64,000 bases of DNA from Chromobacterium violaceum ATCC 12472 (GCF_000007705.1 NC_005085.1:2179752-2243751); one strand, 5' to 3'. Positions 34,363 to 44,562 are shown, counted from the stretch's first letter. Notes: generated by a model not told the origin, from the letters alone. Translations and numbers: made by a program.

Positions 34363-35585
34363 CAGTCCTCCTTCCATTCCTCCTTGCACTTGGCGATGAC
34401 TGCGGTGCGCGCGGCGTCTATCGTGGCCGGAATCGCGGCCTTGTCGGCGCAGCCGGCGGCGATGGCGCCGGCGTCAATTTGCAGCGTAGCAGCCAGCTGC
34501 GCTTGCAGGTAGTCCTTTTGCGGATAGGGCGCGCGTTCGAAGCCGAGCCTGCCGCGAGTGTCTGCCAGGCAGGCGTCCAGCATCTGCAGGAAGCGTTCGG
34601 GACGGCGCAGCGCGTCGCAGTCCTTCAGCAGGCGCAGCACGGTGTCGGGGCGCAGTTCCAGCGCGCGGTGCACCTTGGTGTGGTGCACCATGGTGATGTG
34701 GGCGAGGTCGCGGCAGTCGTTGGGCACGCGCAGCCGGCGGCACAGTTCCGCCAGCGGCGCGATGCCCCCTTCTTCGTGGCCGATGTGGCGCGGCAGCACC
34801 TTGGCCGGCGTCAGCGCCTTGCCCAGGTCGTGCCCCAGCGCCGCGAAGCGCACCGCCAGCGGCTGGCCGGCGGCCGCGGCGTAGTCCAGCACCCGCATGA
34901 CGTGGTCGCCGCAGTCTATCTCCGGGTGGTGGTCGGCGCGCTGCGGCACGCCGAACAGCGCGTCCACCTCGGGCAGGATGCGCGCGAGCGCGCCGCATTC
35001 GCGCAGCGTCAGGAACATGCGCGACGGCTTGTCCTCCATCAGGCCCTTGGCCAACTCCTGCCATACCCGCTCCGCCACCAGCGCGTCCGCCTCGCCGTCG
35101 TCCACCATCCGCCGCATCAGCGCCATGGTTTCCGGCGCCACCGCGAAATCGAAGCGGGCCGCGAAGCGGGCCAGCCGCAGGATGCGCACCGGGTCTTCGG
35201 CGAAAGCCTCGCTGACGTGGCGCAGCACGCCCGCCTTCAGGTCTTCCTGCCCGCCATACGGGTCGGTCAGGCTGCCGTCGGCCGCTTCGGCGATCGCATT
35301 GATGGTCAGGTCGCGCCGGGCCAGGTCTTCTTCCAGCGTCACCTCGGGCGAAGTATGGAAGGTGAAGCCGTGGTAGCCCTTGGCAATCTTGCGTTCGGTG
35401 CGCGCCAGCGCGTATTCCTCCTGGGTTTCAGGGTGCAGGAACACGGGGAAGTCTTTGCCTACGGGGCGGTAGCCCTGCGCCAGCATCTCGTCCGGAGTAG
35501 AGCCGACCACCACCCAGTCCCTGTCCTTGACCGGAAGGCCCAGCAGACGGTCGCGGACGGCGCCGCCGACGATGTAGATTTCCAT
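34362..35585 (-). CDS. cca: Multifunctional tRNA CCA-adding enzyme
   Basis: A 407-residue class II nucleotidyltransferase that builds or repairs the 3' CCA of tRNA. It opens with the nucleotide-binding [25 protein letters not shown], followed by [10 protein letters not shown] and the template-forming region. A C-terminal HD phosphohydrolase domain ([12 protein letters not shown] ... [14 protein letters not shown]) marks the multifunctional beta/gamma-proteobacterial form. The ATG at 35585 lies one base after the upstream gene's stop and fits the family start; the longer frame upstream is out of character. Confidence 0.95.
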   Translation of the reverse strand: MEIYIVGGAVRDRLLGLPVKDRDWVVVGSTPDEMLAQGYRPVGKDFPVFLHPETQEEYALARTERKIAKGYHGFTFHTSPEVTLEEDLARRDLTINAIAEAADGSLTDPYGGQEDLKAGVLRHVSEAFAEDPVRILRLARFAARFDFAVAPETMALMRRMVDDGEADALVAERVWQELAKGLMEDKPSRMFLTLRECGALARILPEVDALFGVPQRADHHPEIDCGDHVMRVLDYAAAAGQPLAVRFAALGHDLGKALTPAKVLPRHIGHEEGGIAPLAELCRRLRVPNDCRDLAHITMVHHTKVHRALELRPDTVLRLLKDCDALRRPERFLQMLDACLADTRGRLGFERAPYPQKDYLQAQLAATLQIDAGAIAAGCADKAAIPATIDAARTAVIAKCKEEWKED

Positions 35586-35586
35586 A

Positions 35587-36528
35587 TCAGCGCGCCGCCT
35601 TCGCGCGGTAGCGGGACGCGGTGTCGTTGCGGTCGCGGCCGGCCAGCCAGCCGGGCGCCAGCGCCGACAGCGCGGCGGGTTCGAAGCCCAGCAGGGCGGA
35701 GGGGAAAGGCTGGTCGCTGACATTGTCCCATTGCAGCGAACGGACATTGTCGCGGCTCATCAGCGTCGGGCCGGGCAGCCATTCCATCAGCGCCGCCTGC
35801 AGCATGGCCAGGCCGTAGGGCAGGCCGAACACCGGGCGCGGATGGCCGCTGGCGCGGCCGGCCAGGCGGGCCAGTTGCGCCAGGGTATAGGTTTCTGGTC
35901 CGGCCAGATCCAGCTTCCTGCCCTCGGTTTCCTTGCGCGCCAAACACTCGCATACGGCGCGGGCGACGTCTTCCACCCACACCGGCGCCATCTTGCAACC
36001 GGCGCCGGCCAAAGGCAGGACCGGCAGCCGTTTCTGCAGGCCGGCGAACATGTTGAGGAAGGCGTCGCCATGTCCGAATACGACCGACGGACGCAGGATG
36101 GTCCAGTCGAGCCCGCTGGATTCCACGGCCAGCTCGCCCAGCGCCTTGGTCTGCTGATAGTCGCTGGGCGCATCCTGGGCGGCGCCCAGCGCGCTGACAT
36201 GCACCAGGCGGCGCACGCCCTGGCGCCGGCAGGCGTCGACGATCTTTTCCGGCAACTGGGCATGGGCTTTTTCGAACTGTGCCCGGCTGCCGTGCAGGAT
36301 GCCGACCATGCTGACCACCGCGTCATGGCCGGCGATCAGTCCGGCCAGCTGGCCGGGGTCGTGGATGTCCGCGGACACCAGCTCGGCCGACGGCAGCACG
36401 CGGAAGTCCGGCAAGCCGGTCCGCCGGCTGGCGATGGTGATGCGGTGGCCGCGGCTGGCCAATTGGGCGGCCAGGTGGCGGCCGATGAAGCCGCTGCCGC
36501 CTATCAGGCAGATTTTCAGCGCTGTCAT
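35587..36528 (-). CDS. Complex I NDUFA9-like NAD(P)-binding protein
   Basis: A 313-residue atypical short-chain dehydrogenase. The Rossmann motif is [23 protein letters not shown], with [22 protein letters not shown] placing the Tyr-x-x-x-Lys-like pair (Y-Q-Q-T-K). The family is related to the NDUFA9 subunit of complex I and to sugar-nucleotide epimerases; no reaction is established. Starts with an AAGGA ribosome site, 34 bases after slt, and is followed one base later by cca. Confidence 0.85.
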   Translation of the reverse strand: MTALKICLIGGSGFIGRHLAAQLASRGHRITIASRRTGLPDFRVLPSAELVSADIHDPGQLAGLIAGHDAVVSMVGILHGSRAQFEKAHAQLPEKIVDACRRQGVRRLVHVSALGAAQDAPSDYQQTKALGELAVESSGLDWTILRPSVVFGHGDAFLNMFAGLQKRLPVLPLAGAGCKMAPVWVEDVARAVCECLARKETEGRKLDLAGPETYTLAQLARLAGRASGHPRPVFGLPYGLAMLQAALMEWLPGPTLMSRDNVRSLQWDNVSDQPFPSALLGFEPAALSALAPGWLAGRDRNDTASRYRAKAAR

Positions 36529-36562
36529 GTCGTTTTCCTTGCGTTCATCACGGCGGGCGTCC

Positions 36563-38452
36563 TCAACGCGAGGGCACGATGCCCATGCGGTTCTTCAGCG
36601 AAATATTGGCGTGGCCGAAGGTGCTGGAATAGTAGGCGGCGTTGGCCATCACTTTCTGCACGTAGTCGCGCGTTTCGCTGAAGGGTATGGTCTCGGCGTA
36701 GATGGTGCCGTCCAGCGCGCGGTCGGCCTGCCAGTTGCGGGCGCGGCCGGGGCCGGCGTTGTAGGCGGCGGTGGCCATCACCTGGTTGCCGGACAGATTG
36801 TCCAGCACGTAGCGCAGGTACCAGGTGCCGAGCTGGACATTGGTGTCGATGTCGTTGACCGCGAAGTGGGTGAGGCCGATCTTCTTGGCCGCCCACTTGG
36901 CGGTGGCCGGCATCAGCTGCATCAGGCCGGAGGCGCCTACGCCGGAGCGCGCCATGGTGATGAAGCGGCTTTCCTGGCGGATCAGGCCGTAAACCCAGGC
37001 GTCGTCGATGTCCAGCTGGCGCGCGTATTTCTGCGTGACTTCGCGATAGGGCGTCAGGTAGCGCAGCGAGAAATCGTGTTCTTCCTTGGTGCGCTCCGCG
37101 CTGTAGATGGCCATGTCGTAGAAGCCTTCCTTGCGCGCGATCTCGGCGGCGGCCAGCAGCTCCATGTCGTTGCGGCCGCGCATCGCCCAGCGCCATTCGC
37201 GCTGCGCGTCGGTGCGGAATTCGGGCTTGGTGTAGATTTCGGCGACGGACAACAGCGCCAGCGAGCGGCGGATGGCCGGGTCGGACTTCAGCTTGCTGAC
37301 ATCCTGGCTGGTCGGCGTGGTCTTGCTGGCGGATGCGGACAGGCTGTTGCCCAGCTCTTCCAGCGACAGCAGCGCGTAGTAGTTGTGGCCGACGCTGGCC
37401 TGGCTGAACAGCGGCAGGGCCTCGGCGGGCTTGCCCTGCTGTTTCAGCGAACGGGCCAGCCAGTAGCGCCAGGACGGCTTGCTCGCCAGATCCTGAGGCA
37501 TGCGGCGGATGATGCCGTCCAGCTGGCTCCATTGCTCCAGCCGCAGCGCCGAGCGCGCCCACCATTCCCACTGGTCCGTGGTTAGCTGGCGCGGGTCGGC
37601 CTTTTCAAACCATTGCAGCGCCTGGCCGGCTTGCTGTTTGCGGGCGGACAGCAGCGCCAGCTGGCCCCAGCCGAAGCCGGCGCGGTCCGGCGTCAGTTCG
37701 CCGCCGATGCGAGACAGCATCGCCGCCGCGCCGTCCAGATCGGTTTTGCCCTTGCGCACCACGTCGTAGAGGATGGCCTCCTGGCCGCCCGGCGTGGCCG
37801 GGCTGGCGAGCGCGGGCTTGTTCAGCGCGGCGTTGTCGAGCGGCAATTGGGTGTCGCTGGCCAGCTGGCGCGCCTGGGTCAGGTAGTTGCCGGCCAGCAG
37901 CAGCCGGGCGCGGCGCCACAGCCAGTCCTGGCTCAGCGCGCCGCGGGCGTAGGCCATGTCTATCAGCCGGTTGCAGCCGTCAGGCGCGGGTTTGCCTTCC
38001 AGGAAACGGTCCAGGTTGTCGGGCTTCTGGCCTTGGCGCAGCTGCATCAATTGGCCATAGCAGTTCGATTCCTCGTCGCGGCCCTCCGCCGGCAGCTTCT
38101 TCCATTCCTCGGCGAAGGCGGTCCAGTCCTCGCGCTGGCCCAGCTTCTTCACCCATTCGTTGCGTATCCGCTCCGGCATCAGGCCTTCCTGCACCCGGGA
38201 CAGGAAGCGCCGCACCTGGGCGTCGTCGTTGCGGTCCAGCGCCTTCCAGGTCAGCCAGTAATCGGGGTAGTCCTTCAGCGGATAGGTGTCCGGCAGCTTG
38301 TCGCCGATGGCGGCCAGCTTGGCCAGGTCATTGGCGCGGAAGGCGTCGCGGGCGGAGAGCAGGGTGTCGTCCGGGCCGGCGAAGGCGGGCAGGGCGGCGC
38401 CCAGGGCCAGGGTCAGGCCCGCCAGGCGGATGGGGGTGGTCAAAGCTTTCAT
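36563..38452 (-). CDS. slt: Soluble lytic murein transglycosylase
   Basis: A 629-residue periplasmic enzyme cutting peptidoglycan to 1,6-anhydro products. A signal peptide (to FAFAG at about residue 25) is followed by a long alpha-superhelical region. The C-terminal lysozyme-like domain has catalytic Glu494 (LIRQESRF) and ASGLMQLMPATAKWAA, and NVQLGTWYLRYVL and ATAAYNAGPGRARNW complete the Slt family motifs. First gene of a four-gene minus-strand run with the NDUFA9-like gene, cca and the PrpF homologue. Confidence 0.93.
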   Translation of the reverse strand: MKALTTPIRLAGLTLALGAALPAFAGPDDTLLSARDAFRANDLAKLAAIGDKLPDTYPLKDYPDYWLTWKALDRNDDAQVRRFLSRVQEGLMPERIRNEWVKKLGQREDWTAFAEEWKKLPAEGRDEESNCYGQLMQLRQGQKPDNLDRFLEGKPAPDGCNRLIDMAYARGALSQDWLWRRARLLLAGNYLTQARQLASDTQLPLDNAALNKPALASPATPGGQEAILYDVVRKGKTDLDGAAAMLSRIGGELTPDRAGFGWGQLALLSARKQQAGQALQWFEKADPRQLTTDQWEWWARSALRLEQWSQLDGIIRRMPQDLASKPSWRYWLARSLKQQGKPAEALPLFSQASVGHNYYALLSLEELGNSLSASASKTTPTSQDVSKLKSDPAIRRSLALLSVAEIYTKPEFRTDAQREWRWAMRGRNDMELLAAAEIARKEGFYDMAIYSAERTKEEHDFSLRYLTPYREVTQKYARQLDIDDAWVYGLIRQESRFITMARSGVGASGLMQLMPATAKWAAKKIGLTHFAVNDIDTNVQLGTWYLRYVLDNLSGNQVMATAAYNAGPGRARNWQADRALDGTIYAETIPFSETRDYVQKVMANAAYYSSTFGHANISLKNRMGIVPSR

Positions 38453-38581
38453 TTTCGTTCCGTCTGTTGGAGTCTCCGCGCAGCTGGGCGGCGCGGCGGC
38501 GGCGGGATGTCCCGCGCGCGCGATGTTTATTTCAATATGACAGGCCGCGGCGCAGAACGCTCGCTTTCATGGCCCGCGTTT

Positions 38582-38980
38582 TCAGGCCGCTGGCGCGGCC
38601 TGGTAGAACTCGATCGGCAAACCGTCCGGATCGGCGCAGAAGAAAAAGCGCGCGCCGGTGTATTCATCCATTTTCAACGCCTCCACGCTCACGCCGCGAT
38701 CCCGCAGATGCGCGCGCGCGGCTTCCGCGTCCGCTGTGGCCAGCGCCAGGTGGCGCAAGCCGCAGGCTTCCGGCCGGGTGGGGCGGGGCGGGGGCGCGGG
38801 GAAGCTGAACAGTTCGAGTTGGCCGCCGCCGGGCAGCGCCAGGTCCAGCTTCCAGGATTGCCTGTCGGCACGCCAGTTCTCGGCGATCACCTTCAGGCCG
38901 AGGATGCGGCAGTAGAAGTCGCGCGAGCGCGCGTAGTCGGAAGCGATGATGGCGACGTGGTGCAGGCCGGTGATATGCAT
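38582..38980 (-). CDS. VOC family protein, GloA2/YaeR-like
   Basis: A 132-residue glyoxalase-fold protein. It begins ITGLHHVAIIASDYARSRDFYCRILGL and ends with ADPDGLPIEFYQA, matching the SMU1112c/YaeR group of single-domain VOC proteins of unknown reaction. Metal-ligand candidates are His6 and the C-terminal Glu in PIEFY. It lies 129 bases upstream of slt on the same strand. Confidence 0.83.
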   Translation of the reverse strand: MHITGLHHVAIIASDYARSRDFYCRILGLKVIAENWRADRQSWKLDLALPGGGQLELFSFPAPPPRPTRPEACGLRHLALATADAEAARAHLRDRGVSVEALKMDEYTGARFFFCADPDGLPIEFYQAAPAA

Positions 38981-39172
38981 GGCTGTTGAGGCTGGGTGTT
39001 GCCGGATGCCGCCATTTTAGCGTCGCGGCGGGCGGGCTGCCCAGCGGGGAGGATGGGCATTGAAAAAGACAATCAAAAGTCTTGTGACAATCAATTAGAC
39101 GAATTTTGTCATGGCTATCAGAATGCACTCATCGATAGCTAACAACCGCAGTCAACCCTCAAGGAGATAGCC

Positions 39173-39904
39173 ATGCTGCAAAATCGTGAAGGCCAACGCG
39201 TACCGAACGTCACTTTCCGCATCCGTGAAAACAACGAGTGGAAGAATGTTACCACCGCCGAGCTGTTCGACGGCAAAACCGTCGCCCTGTTCTCGCTGCC
39301 GGGCGCGTTCACTCCGACCTGCTCCTCCACCCACCTGCCGCGCTTCAACGAGCTGGCGCCGGCCTTCTTCGCCAACGGCGTGGACGCCATCCTGTGCGTA
39401 TCGGTCAACGACACCTTCGTGATGAATGAATGGGCCAAGGACCAGGAAGCGCAGAACATCGTGATGATCCCGGATGGCAACGGCGACTTCACCGAAGGCA
39501 TGGGCATGCTGGTGGACAAGCAGGACCTGGGCTTCGGCAAGCGCAGCTGGCGCTACTCGATGCTGGTCAAGGACGGCGTGGTGGACAAGATGTTCGTCGA
39601 GCCGCAGGAGCCGGGCGATCCGTTCAAGGTGTCCGACGCCGACACCCTGCTGAACTACATCAACCCGAGCGCCAAGAAGCCTGACCAAGTGGTCGTCTTC
39701 ACCAAGGTGGGCTGCCCGCACTGCGCGCGCGCCAAGGCCGTGCTGGCCGAAAACGGCTACGACTTCGTCGAAGTGCCGCTGGACAACAAGATCCGCGGCA
39801 AGGTGCTGGGCGCGGTGTCCGGCGCGATGACCGCCCCGCAGGTGTTCATCAACGGCGAGCTGATCGGTTCCGCCGACGAAGTGGAAAAGCGCTTCGCCAA
39901 GTAA
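39173..39904 (+). CDS. Hybrid peroxiredoxin-glutaredoxin
   Basis: A 243-residue fusion enzyme that reduces peroxides with glutathione. Residues 1-160 are a Prx5-type peroxiredoxin with the peroxidatic Cys in [16 protein letters not shown]. Residues about 170-243 are a glutaredoxin with C-P-H-C ([14 protein letters not shown]) and [13 protein letters not shown]. Such fusions occur in Haemophilus, Neisseria and Chromobacterium. AAGGAG is placed 7 bases before the ATG. It stands alone with a terminator downstream; the promoter region has no OxyR site I can recognise. Confidence 0.95.
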   Translation: MLQNREGQRVPNVTFRIRENNEWKNVTTAELFDGKTVALFSLPGAFTPTCSSTHLPRFNELAPAFFANGVDAILCVSVNDTFVMNEWAKDQEAQNIVMIPDGNGDFTEGMGMLVDKQDLGFGKRSWRYSMLVKDGVVDKMFVEPQEPGDPFKVSDADTLLNYINPSAKKPDQVVVFTKVGCPHCARAKAVLAENGYDFVEVPLDNKIRGKVLGAVSGAMTAPQVFINGELIGSADEVEKRFAK

Positions 39905-39953
39905 GACGTTCGTCGCCGATGGTTTCGGGCCCTGACGCCATCGGCAATCTTTG

Positions 39954-39980
39954 GGCCGGTACTCCTGCCGGCCGTTTTTT
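39954..39980 (+). terminator. Terminator of the peroxiredoxin-glutaredoxin gene
   Basis: GGCCGG, loop TACTCCTG, CCGGCC, then G and six T. Confidence 0.82.
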
Positions 39981-40058
39981 CCAGCCGGGATGCGGGACGG
40001 CATGCCCATTGCGCGCTGCGTGCCGCGCCGCATCCCCGCCAGATAGAGGATAAGAACC

Positions 40059-41453
40059 ATGAAAACCATCCACATCGACGTAGCCGTCATCGGCGCCGGC
40101 ACCGCCGGCCTCGCCGCCTACCGCGCCGCCAAGGCCGGCGGCGCCTCCGCCCTGATCATCGAGGGCGGTCCTTACGGCACCACCTGCGCCCGCGTCGGCT
40201 GCATGCCGTCCAAGCTGTTGATCGCCGCCGCCGAGGCCGCCCATCACGCCGGCCACACTGACATGTTCGGCGTGCATGTGGATGGCGGGGTCCGCATCGA
40301 CGGCCGCGAGGTGATGGCCCGGGTGCGCAGCGAGCGCGACCGCTTCGTCGGCTTCGTGGTGCGCAGCGTGGACGGCATTCCGGCCGAAGACAAGCTGCCC
40401 GGCTATGCCCGTTTCGTCGACAACACCACGCTGCAGGTCGATGACCACACCATCGTCCAGGCCAAGCGGGTGGTGATCGCCACCGGCTCGTCGCCGGCCG
40501 TCCCGGCGCCGTTCAAGGCGTTCGGCGACCGTTTGATCGTCAATGACGACGTATTCGAATGGGATGCGCTGCCGCAAAGCGTGGCGGTGTTCGGCCCCGG
40601 CGTGATCGGCCTGGAGCTGGGCCAGGCGCTGTCCCGGCTGGGCGTGCGGGTACGCGTGTTCGGCTTGGGCGGCGGCGTGGGCCCGCTGTCCGATCCGGCG
40701 GTGCGCGGCTACGCCCGCCAGGCCTTGTCCGAGCAGTTCTATCTGGATCCGGACGCCAAGGTGCTGGAGATGGCCAATGACGGCGATGCCGCGCGCATCC
40801 GCTACGTGAACCTGGACGGAGAAGAGGTCGAGGAGCGCTTCGATTACGTGCTGGCCGCCACCGGCCGCACGCCGAACGTCCGCAGCCTGGGGCTGGAGAA
40901 TACCAGCGTGCGGCTCGATGCCCGCGGCGTGCCGCTGTTCGACCCGGAAACGCTGCTGTGCGTCGGCGCGCCGGTGTTCATCGCCGGCGACGCCAACAAC
41001 ATCCTGCCGCTGCTGCACGAAGCGGCCGACGAGGGCAAGACCGCCGGCGCCAACGCCGCCGCCTATCCGGCGGTATCGGCTGGACTGCGCCGCTCGCCCA
41101 TCGCGGTGGTGTTCTCTGACCCGCAGATGATGATGGTGGGACGCCGCTTCGCCGATCTGCCGGAGGGGGACTTCGCGGTTGGGGAAGTCAGCTTCGAGGA
41201 TCAGGGCCGCAGCCGGGTGATGGGCGTCAACAAGGGCCTGCTGCATGTGTATGCGGACAAGGCGACCGGCCGTTTCCTGGGCGCCGAGATGATAGGCCCG
41301 CGTGCCGAGAACCTGGCCCATCTGCTGGCCTGGAGCCATCAGCAGGGCTTGACCGTAGAGCAGATGCTGGACATGCCGTTCTACCACCCGGTGATAGAAG
41401 AGGGCCTGCGCACCGCGCTGCGCGACGCGGCGGCGAAGCTGGCGCGGGACTGA
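40059..41453 (+). CDS. Dihydrolipoyl dehydrogenase-like flavin disulfide oxidoreductase
   Basis: A 464-residue member of the pyridine-nucleotide disulfide oxidoreductase class. FAD-binding DVAVIGAGTAGLAAYRAA, the redox disulfide T-T-C-A-R-V-G-C-M-P-S-K, NAD-binding VAVFGPGVIGLELGQALSRLG, and the C-terminal His-Glu pair (FYHPVIEEGLRTAL) are present. It is a lone gene, not next to alpha-keto acid dehydrogenase subunits, so it may serve a different substrate than the E3 of those complexes. The region around it gives no metabolic clue. It has its own terminator. Confidence 0.9.
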   Translation: MKTIHIDVAVIGAGTAGLAAYRAAKAGGASALIIEGGPYGTTCARVGCMPSKLLIAAAEAAHHAGHTDMFGVHVDGGVRIDGREVMARVRSERDRFVGFVVRSVDGIPAEDKLPGYARFVDNTTLQVDDHTIVQAKRVVIATGSSPAVPAPFKAFGDRLIVNDDVFEWDALPQSVAVFGPGVIGLELGQALSRLGVRVRVFGLGGGVGPLSDPAVRGYARQALSEQFYLDPDAKVLEMANDGDAARIRYVNLDGEEVEERFDYVLAATGRTPNVRSLGLENTSVRLDARGVPLFDPETLLCVGAPVFIAGDANNILPLLHEAADEGKTAGANAAAYPAVSAGLRRSPIAVVFSDPQMMMVGRRFADLPEGDFAVGEVSFEDQGRSRVMGVNKGLLHVYADKATGRFLGAEMIGPRAENLAHLLAWSHQQGLTVEQMLDMPFYHPVIEEGLRTALRDAAAKLARD

Positions 41454-41490
41454 GCCGGGCGGGCGTCCGCCTGTTTGACGCAAGCCCCCG

Positions 41491-41523
41491 GCCCGCGATG
41501 GTTTTTGCCATCGCGGGCTTTTC
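41491..41523 (+). terminator. Terminator after the dihydrolipoyl dehydrogenase-like gene
   Basis: GCCCGCGATGG, loop TTTTTG, CCATCGCGGGC, then four T. Confidence 0.85.
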
Positions 41524-41644
41524 TCATGGCGCAAGGCGCGGTTCGAAGCCTTTGGCGGCCAGCTTTCTGGTGATTGGTTTTTGCAAGCGCCGGTTTGGGC
41601 ATTTCATAAAAATGTACGCTCGATGATATTGGAGCCGAGGCCAG

Positions 41645-43108
41645 ATGCGAGTAGAAAACCATTCCCCGTCTTTGTCGAAGTTGAACCCGCCGGAGGCCGG
41701 CTCCGGCGATCCGACGGCGATCGGACGCCGCCTGAGCGGCATCCGCCGCGCGCCGCTGCCGCACGTCTCGGCCGGCAGCGACGGCGAGGCCGCTGCCGCC
41801 GGAAAAATCGGCGCCTTTCTGCGCAAGGCCGTGGCGGCGCAGTCCTATGGCCTGATGTTCGCGAACGGCAAGCTGTTCGAGGCGACCGGCGACGCATTGG
41901 AAAAGCGCGGGCAATACGGCTTCAGCGCCCTGCAGCGGCTGGACGGCCTGTCCCGGCGCAATCTGGCGGCGGTTGAGGCCAGGCTGGGCGCGCTGGACTC
42001 CGCCGAGCGCGGCCTGAAGGAACGCATCATGACCGGCGCCTGGCATTTCCGCCACCAGTCCAATGCGGCGCTGGACGACGGCAAGACGGCGGCGATCGCG
42101 TCCAATCATCTGCTGGCCCGGGAATCTCGGTCCTCGGGCGGCAATACCTTCGCCGGCGACAAGGCGCTGTTGAGCAATCATGACTTCGTGTTCTTCGGGG
42201 TGGAGTTCTCCGGGCGGGGCAAGCAAGACAAGCCGTTGAACCATAAGCACAGCACGATGGACTTCGGCGCCAACGCCTACGTCGTCCCCGACACGCTGCC
42301 GGCGTGCCGCCATGGCTACCTGACGCTGACCGATCACTTCTTCAACCGGGTGCCCGGCGGGCGCGAGGCCGAGCATCAGGATTTCGTCGGCAGCTTCCCG
42401 CAGATGGGAGCGGAGACGGGGCGCTGGATTCACGAGGGCAAATACCGTCAGAACGCCCCGATATTCAACTATCGCGACATGAAGGCCGCAGTGGCGTTGC
42501 ACCTGATCGAATTTCTGCGCGACAGCAAGGACGCGGCCTTCAAGGCCTACGTGTTCGACCAGGCCATGCAGTCCGGCCAGGCGCTGGACCGGGTGCTGAA
42601 CAGCGTCTTCCAGGCCGAGTTCCATATCCCGCGCCTGATGGCGACGACGGATTACGCCAAGCACCCGCTGCGTCCCATGCTGCTGAAGGAAGCGGTGGAT
42701 TCGGTGAACCTGCCGGCTTTGTCCGGCCTGGTTTCGAGCAAGGGCGACGCGGTGACGGCGATGTGGCACGCCATCGATAAAGGCAAGGACGCGGTGGCGG
42801 CCCACCTGCTGGGCAACTGGCGTTTCGAGGCTGGGGATTTTGCCAGCGCGCCGCCGGGCTTTTACCACGAGCTGAACTATGCCTTGAGCGAGCATGGCGC
42901 CAGCGTCTATATCCTGGACCAGTTCCTGTCCCGCGGCTGGGCGGCGGTGAACGCGCCGTTCGAGCATGTGAACAGCGGCGAAACGATGCTGGACAACGCA
43001 GTCAAATACGGCAATCGGGAAATGGCGGCGGCGCTGATCAAGCACGGCGCCGACCGGAACCTGCTGTCTGAGTGGAATGGCGGAAAGCTGGACGCCTTGC
43101 TCGCCTAG
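41645..43108 (+). CDS. copC: Type III secretion effector CopC, ADP-riboxanase (OspC family)
   Basis: A 487-residue effector of the OspC/CopC family. Published work shows that these enzymes use NAD+ to ADP-riboxanate arginine in host caspases with calmodulin as cofactor, blocking cell death. The sequence matches my recollection of CopC. With the ATG at 41645 the catalytic glutamate falls at residue 325 (VFQAEFHIPR), the published number, which supports the start. The N-terminus (1-50) is Ser/Pro/Gly-rich and disordered, as in type III secretion signals. C-terminal ankyrin-type repeats (about 350-487, including GETMLDNAVKYGNREMAAALIKHGAD) bind the target. It has no adjacent secretion genes or chaperone and is flanked by terminators, so it is an orphan effector. 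Confidence 0.92.
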   Translation: MRVENHSPSLSKLNPPEAGSGDPTAIGRRLSGIRRAPLPHVSAGSDGEAAAAGKIGAFLRKAVAAQSYGLMFANGKLFEATGDALEKRGQYGFSALQRLDGLSRRNLAAVEARLGALDSAERGLKERIMTGAWHFRHQSNAALDDGKTAAIASNHLLARESRSSGGNTFAGDKALLSNHDFVFFGVEFSGRGKQDKPLNHKHSTMDFGANAYVVPDTLPACRHGYLTLTDHFFNRVPGGREAEHQDFVGSFPQMGAETGRWIHEGKYRQNAPIFNYRDMKAAVALHLIEFLRDSKDAAFKAYVFDQAMQSGQALDRVLNSVFQAEFHIPRLMATTDYAKHPLRPMLLKEAVDSVNLPALSGLVSSKGDAVTAMWHAIDKGKDAVAAHLLGNWRFEAGDFASAPPGFYHELNYALSEHGASVYILDQFLSRGWAAVNAPFEHVNSGETMLDNAVKYGNREMAAALIKHGADRNLLSEWNGGKLDALLA

Positions 43109-43128
43109 CGCGGCGAGGCTGGCGGCAT

Positions 43129-43163
43129 GAAAAAACCGTCCCGGTCCGGGACGGTTTTTTTTT
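43129..43163. terminator. Bidirectional terminator between copC and the MFS gene
   Basis: AAAAAACCGTCCC, GGTCC, GGGACGGTTTTTTTTT. It is strong in both directions. Confidence 0.9.
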
Positions 43164-43179
43164 GACGGCAGGCGGGCGC

Positions 43180-44490
43180 CTATCCGTTCCGCAGCGCCCG
43201 CAGCCAGTCCAGTCGCTGGCGCCAGATCACCGGCGCGCGCCAGGCCAGGTGGGCGGTGGCCAGAATGTTGAGCAGGGCCACGGCCAGCAGCAGCATGGAG
43301 ATGCTGTCGTACCACTTCAGCATCAGCGCGCTGCCGATGGCGGCGGCCACCATGTAGAAGCCGTTGATGATGTTGTTGGCCGCCACCGCTTGCGAGCGGA
43401 AAGCGTCCGGGCTGCCGGTTTGCAGCCAGGTGTACAGCGGCACGGTGAAGAAGCCGCCGAAGAAGCCCAGCAGCGACACGTCGGCGATGGCGCGCCAGCT
43501 GCCGGCCTTGGCCAGAAACGCCGGCAGCGAGGCCAGCGGGCCGTGGTAGGACGGCATCGCGCCCAGCGCCAGATCGCCGCCGAACACCGTCATGCCGGCG
43601 CTGCCCAACAGCACGATGCCCAGCTGCAGCTTGCCGCGCGACAGCTTGGCGCAGGCGATGGAGCCGGCGCCTATGCCGATGGAGAACAGCGCCAGCAGCA
43701 GGGTGTAGACGTCGGCGTCGCCGCCCAGGTGCAGCCGGGTGAAGGTGGGCAGCTGGGTGGTGTAGACCGCGCCCATCAGCCAGAACCAGGAAATGCCCAG
43801 TATCGAGCAGCGCACGTCGTGGATGCGCCAGGCCTCGCGGATCAGCCGCACCGAGTCGCCGAGGAAATTCCACGACAGCTTCAGATGCGGCGCGCCGGGG
43901 GCGACCGAGGGCATGGTGGCGCTGCTGAAGTAGCCGAGGATGGCGACCAAGAGCAGCGCGCCGACGATCATCAGCGCGCCGCTGTGGGTGAGCAGGCTGC
44001 CGCTGAGCTGGCCCAGCAGGATGGCGAGGAAGGTGCCCATCTCGATCAGGCCGGTGCCGCCCACCAGCTCGTGCTCCTTCAGGTATTGCGGCAACACCGA
44101 GTATTTCAGCGGGCCGAAAAAGGCCGAGTGCACGCCCATCAGGAACAGCGCGGACAGCAGGATGGCGGCGGACTTCAGCAGGAAGCCGGCGCCGGCCACC
44201 AGCATGATGACGATCTCGGCCAGCTTGATCATGCGCGCGATGCGGGCCTTGTCGTAGCGCTCGGTCAGTTTGCCGGCGCTGGCGGAAAACAGGAAGAAGG
44301 GCAGGATGAAGATGCCGGCGGCCAGGTTGACCAGCTGCTGCGGCGGCATGCCCATCATTTCCAGGCCATGGAAGCTGATCAGCACCACGATGGCGGTTTT
44401 CAGCATATTGTCGTTGAAGGCGCCGAGGAACTGGGTGCCGAACAAGGGCAGGAAGCGCCGGGTGGCGAAGAAGGAGAAGTCTGCTTTCAC
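43180..44490 (-). CDS. MFS transporter related to lysophospholipid transporter LplT
   Basis: A 436-residue major-facilitator protein with 12 predicted membrane segments. The opening FFATRRFLPLFGTQFLGAFNDNMLK and the SAGKLTERYDKARIAR loop are the style of the LplT branch, which flips lysophospholipids inward for re-acylation by Aas. No acyltransferase gene is adjacent here, so the exact substrate is uncertain. Confidence 0.83.
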   Translation of the reverse strand: MKADFSFFATRRFLPLFGTQFLGAFNDNMLKTAIVVLISFHGLEMMGMPPQQLVNLAAGIFILPFFLFSASAGKLTERYDKARIARMIKLAEIVIMLVAGAGFLLKSAAILLSALFLMGVHSAFFGPLKYSVLPQYLKEHELVGGTGLIEMGTFLAILLGQLSGSLLTHSGALMIVGALLLVAILGYFSSATMPSVAPGAPHLKLSWNFLGDSVRLIREAWRIHDVRCSILGISWFWLMGAVYTTQLPTFTRLHLGGDADVYTLLLALFSIGIGAGSIACAKLSRGKLQLGIVLLGSAGMTVFGGDLALGAMPSYHGPLASLPAFLAKAGSWRAIADVSLLGFFGGFFTVPLYTWLQTGSPDAFRSQAVAANNIINGFYMVAAAIGSALMLKWYDSISMLLLAVALLNILATAHLAWRAPVIWRQRLDWLRALRNG

Positions 44491-44502
44491 GATGGCCGGT
44501 TA

Positions 44503-44543
44503 TGAAAAAGGCGGGAACCGCATGCTAACGGATTCCCGCCTTG
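44503..44543 (-). terminator. Terminator of nupC (minus strand)
   Basis: On the minus strand AAGGCGGGAA, loop, TTCCCGCCTTTTTC. Confidence 0.78.
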
Positions 44544-44562
44544 CTGTCAGTCGCGGATCCGC

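Noticed and set aside
39114-39139. Inverted repeat GCTATC ... GATAGC before the peroxiredoxin-glutaredoxin gene, considered as an OxyR site
   Set aside because: OxyR half-sites are spaced by 7 bases between CTAT and ATAG; here the gap is 16 and the outer half-sites are absent.
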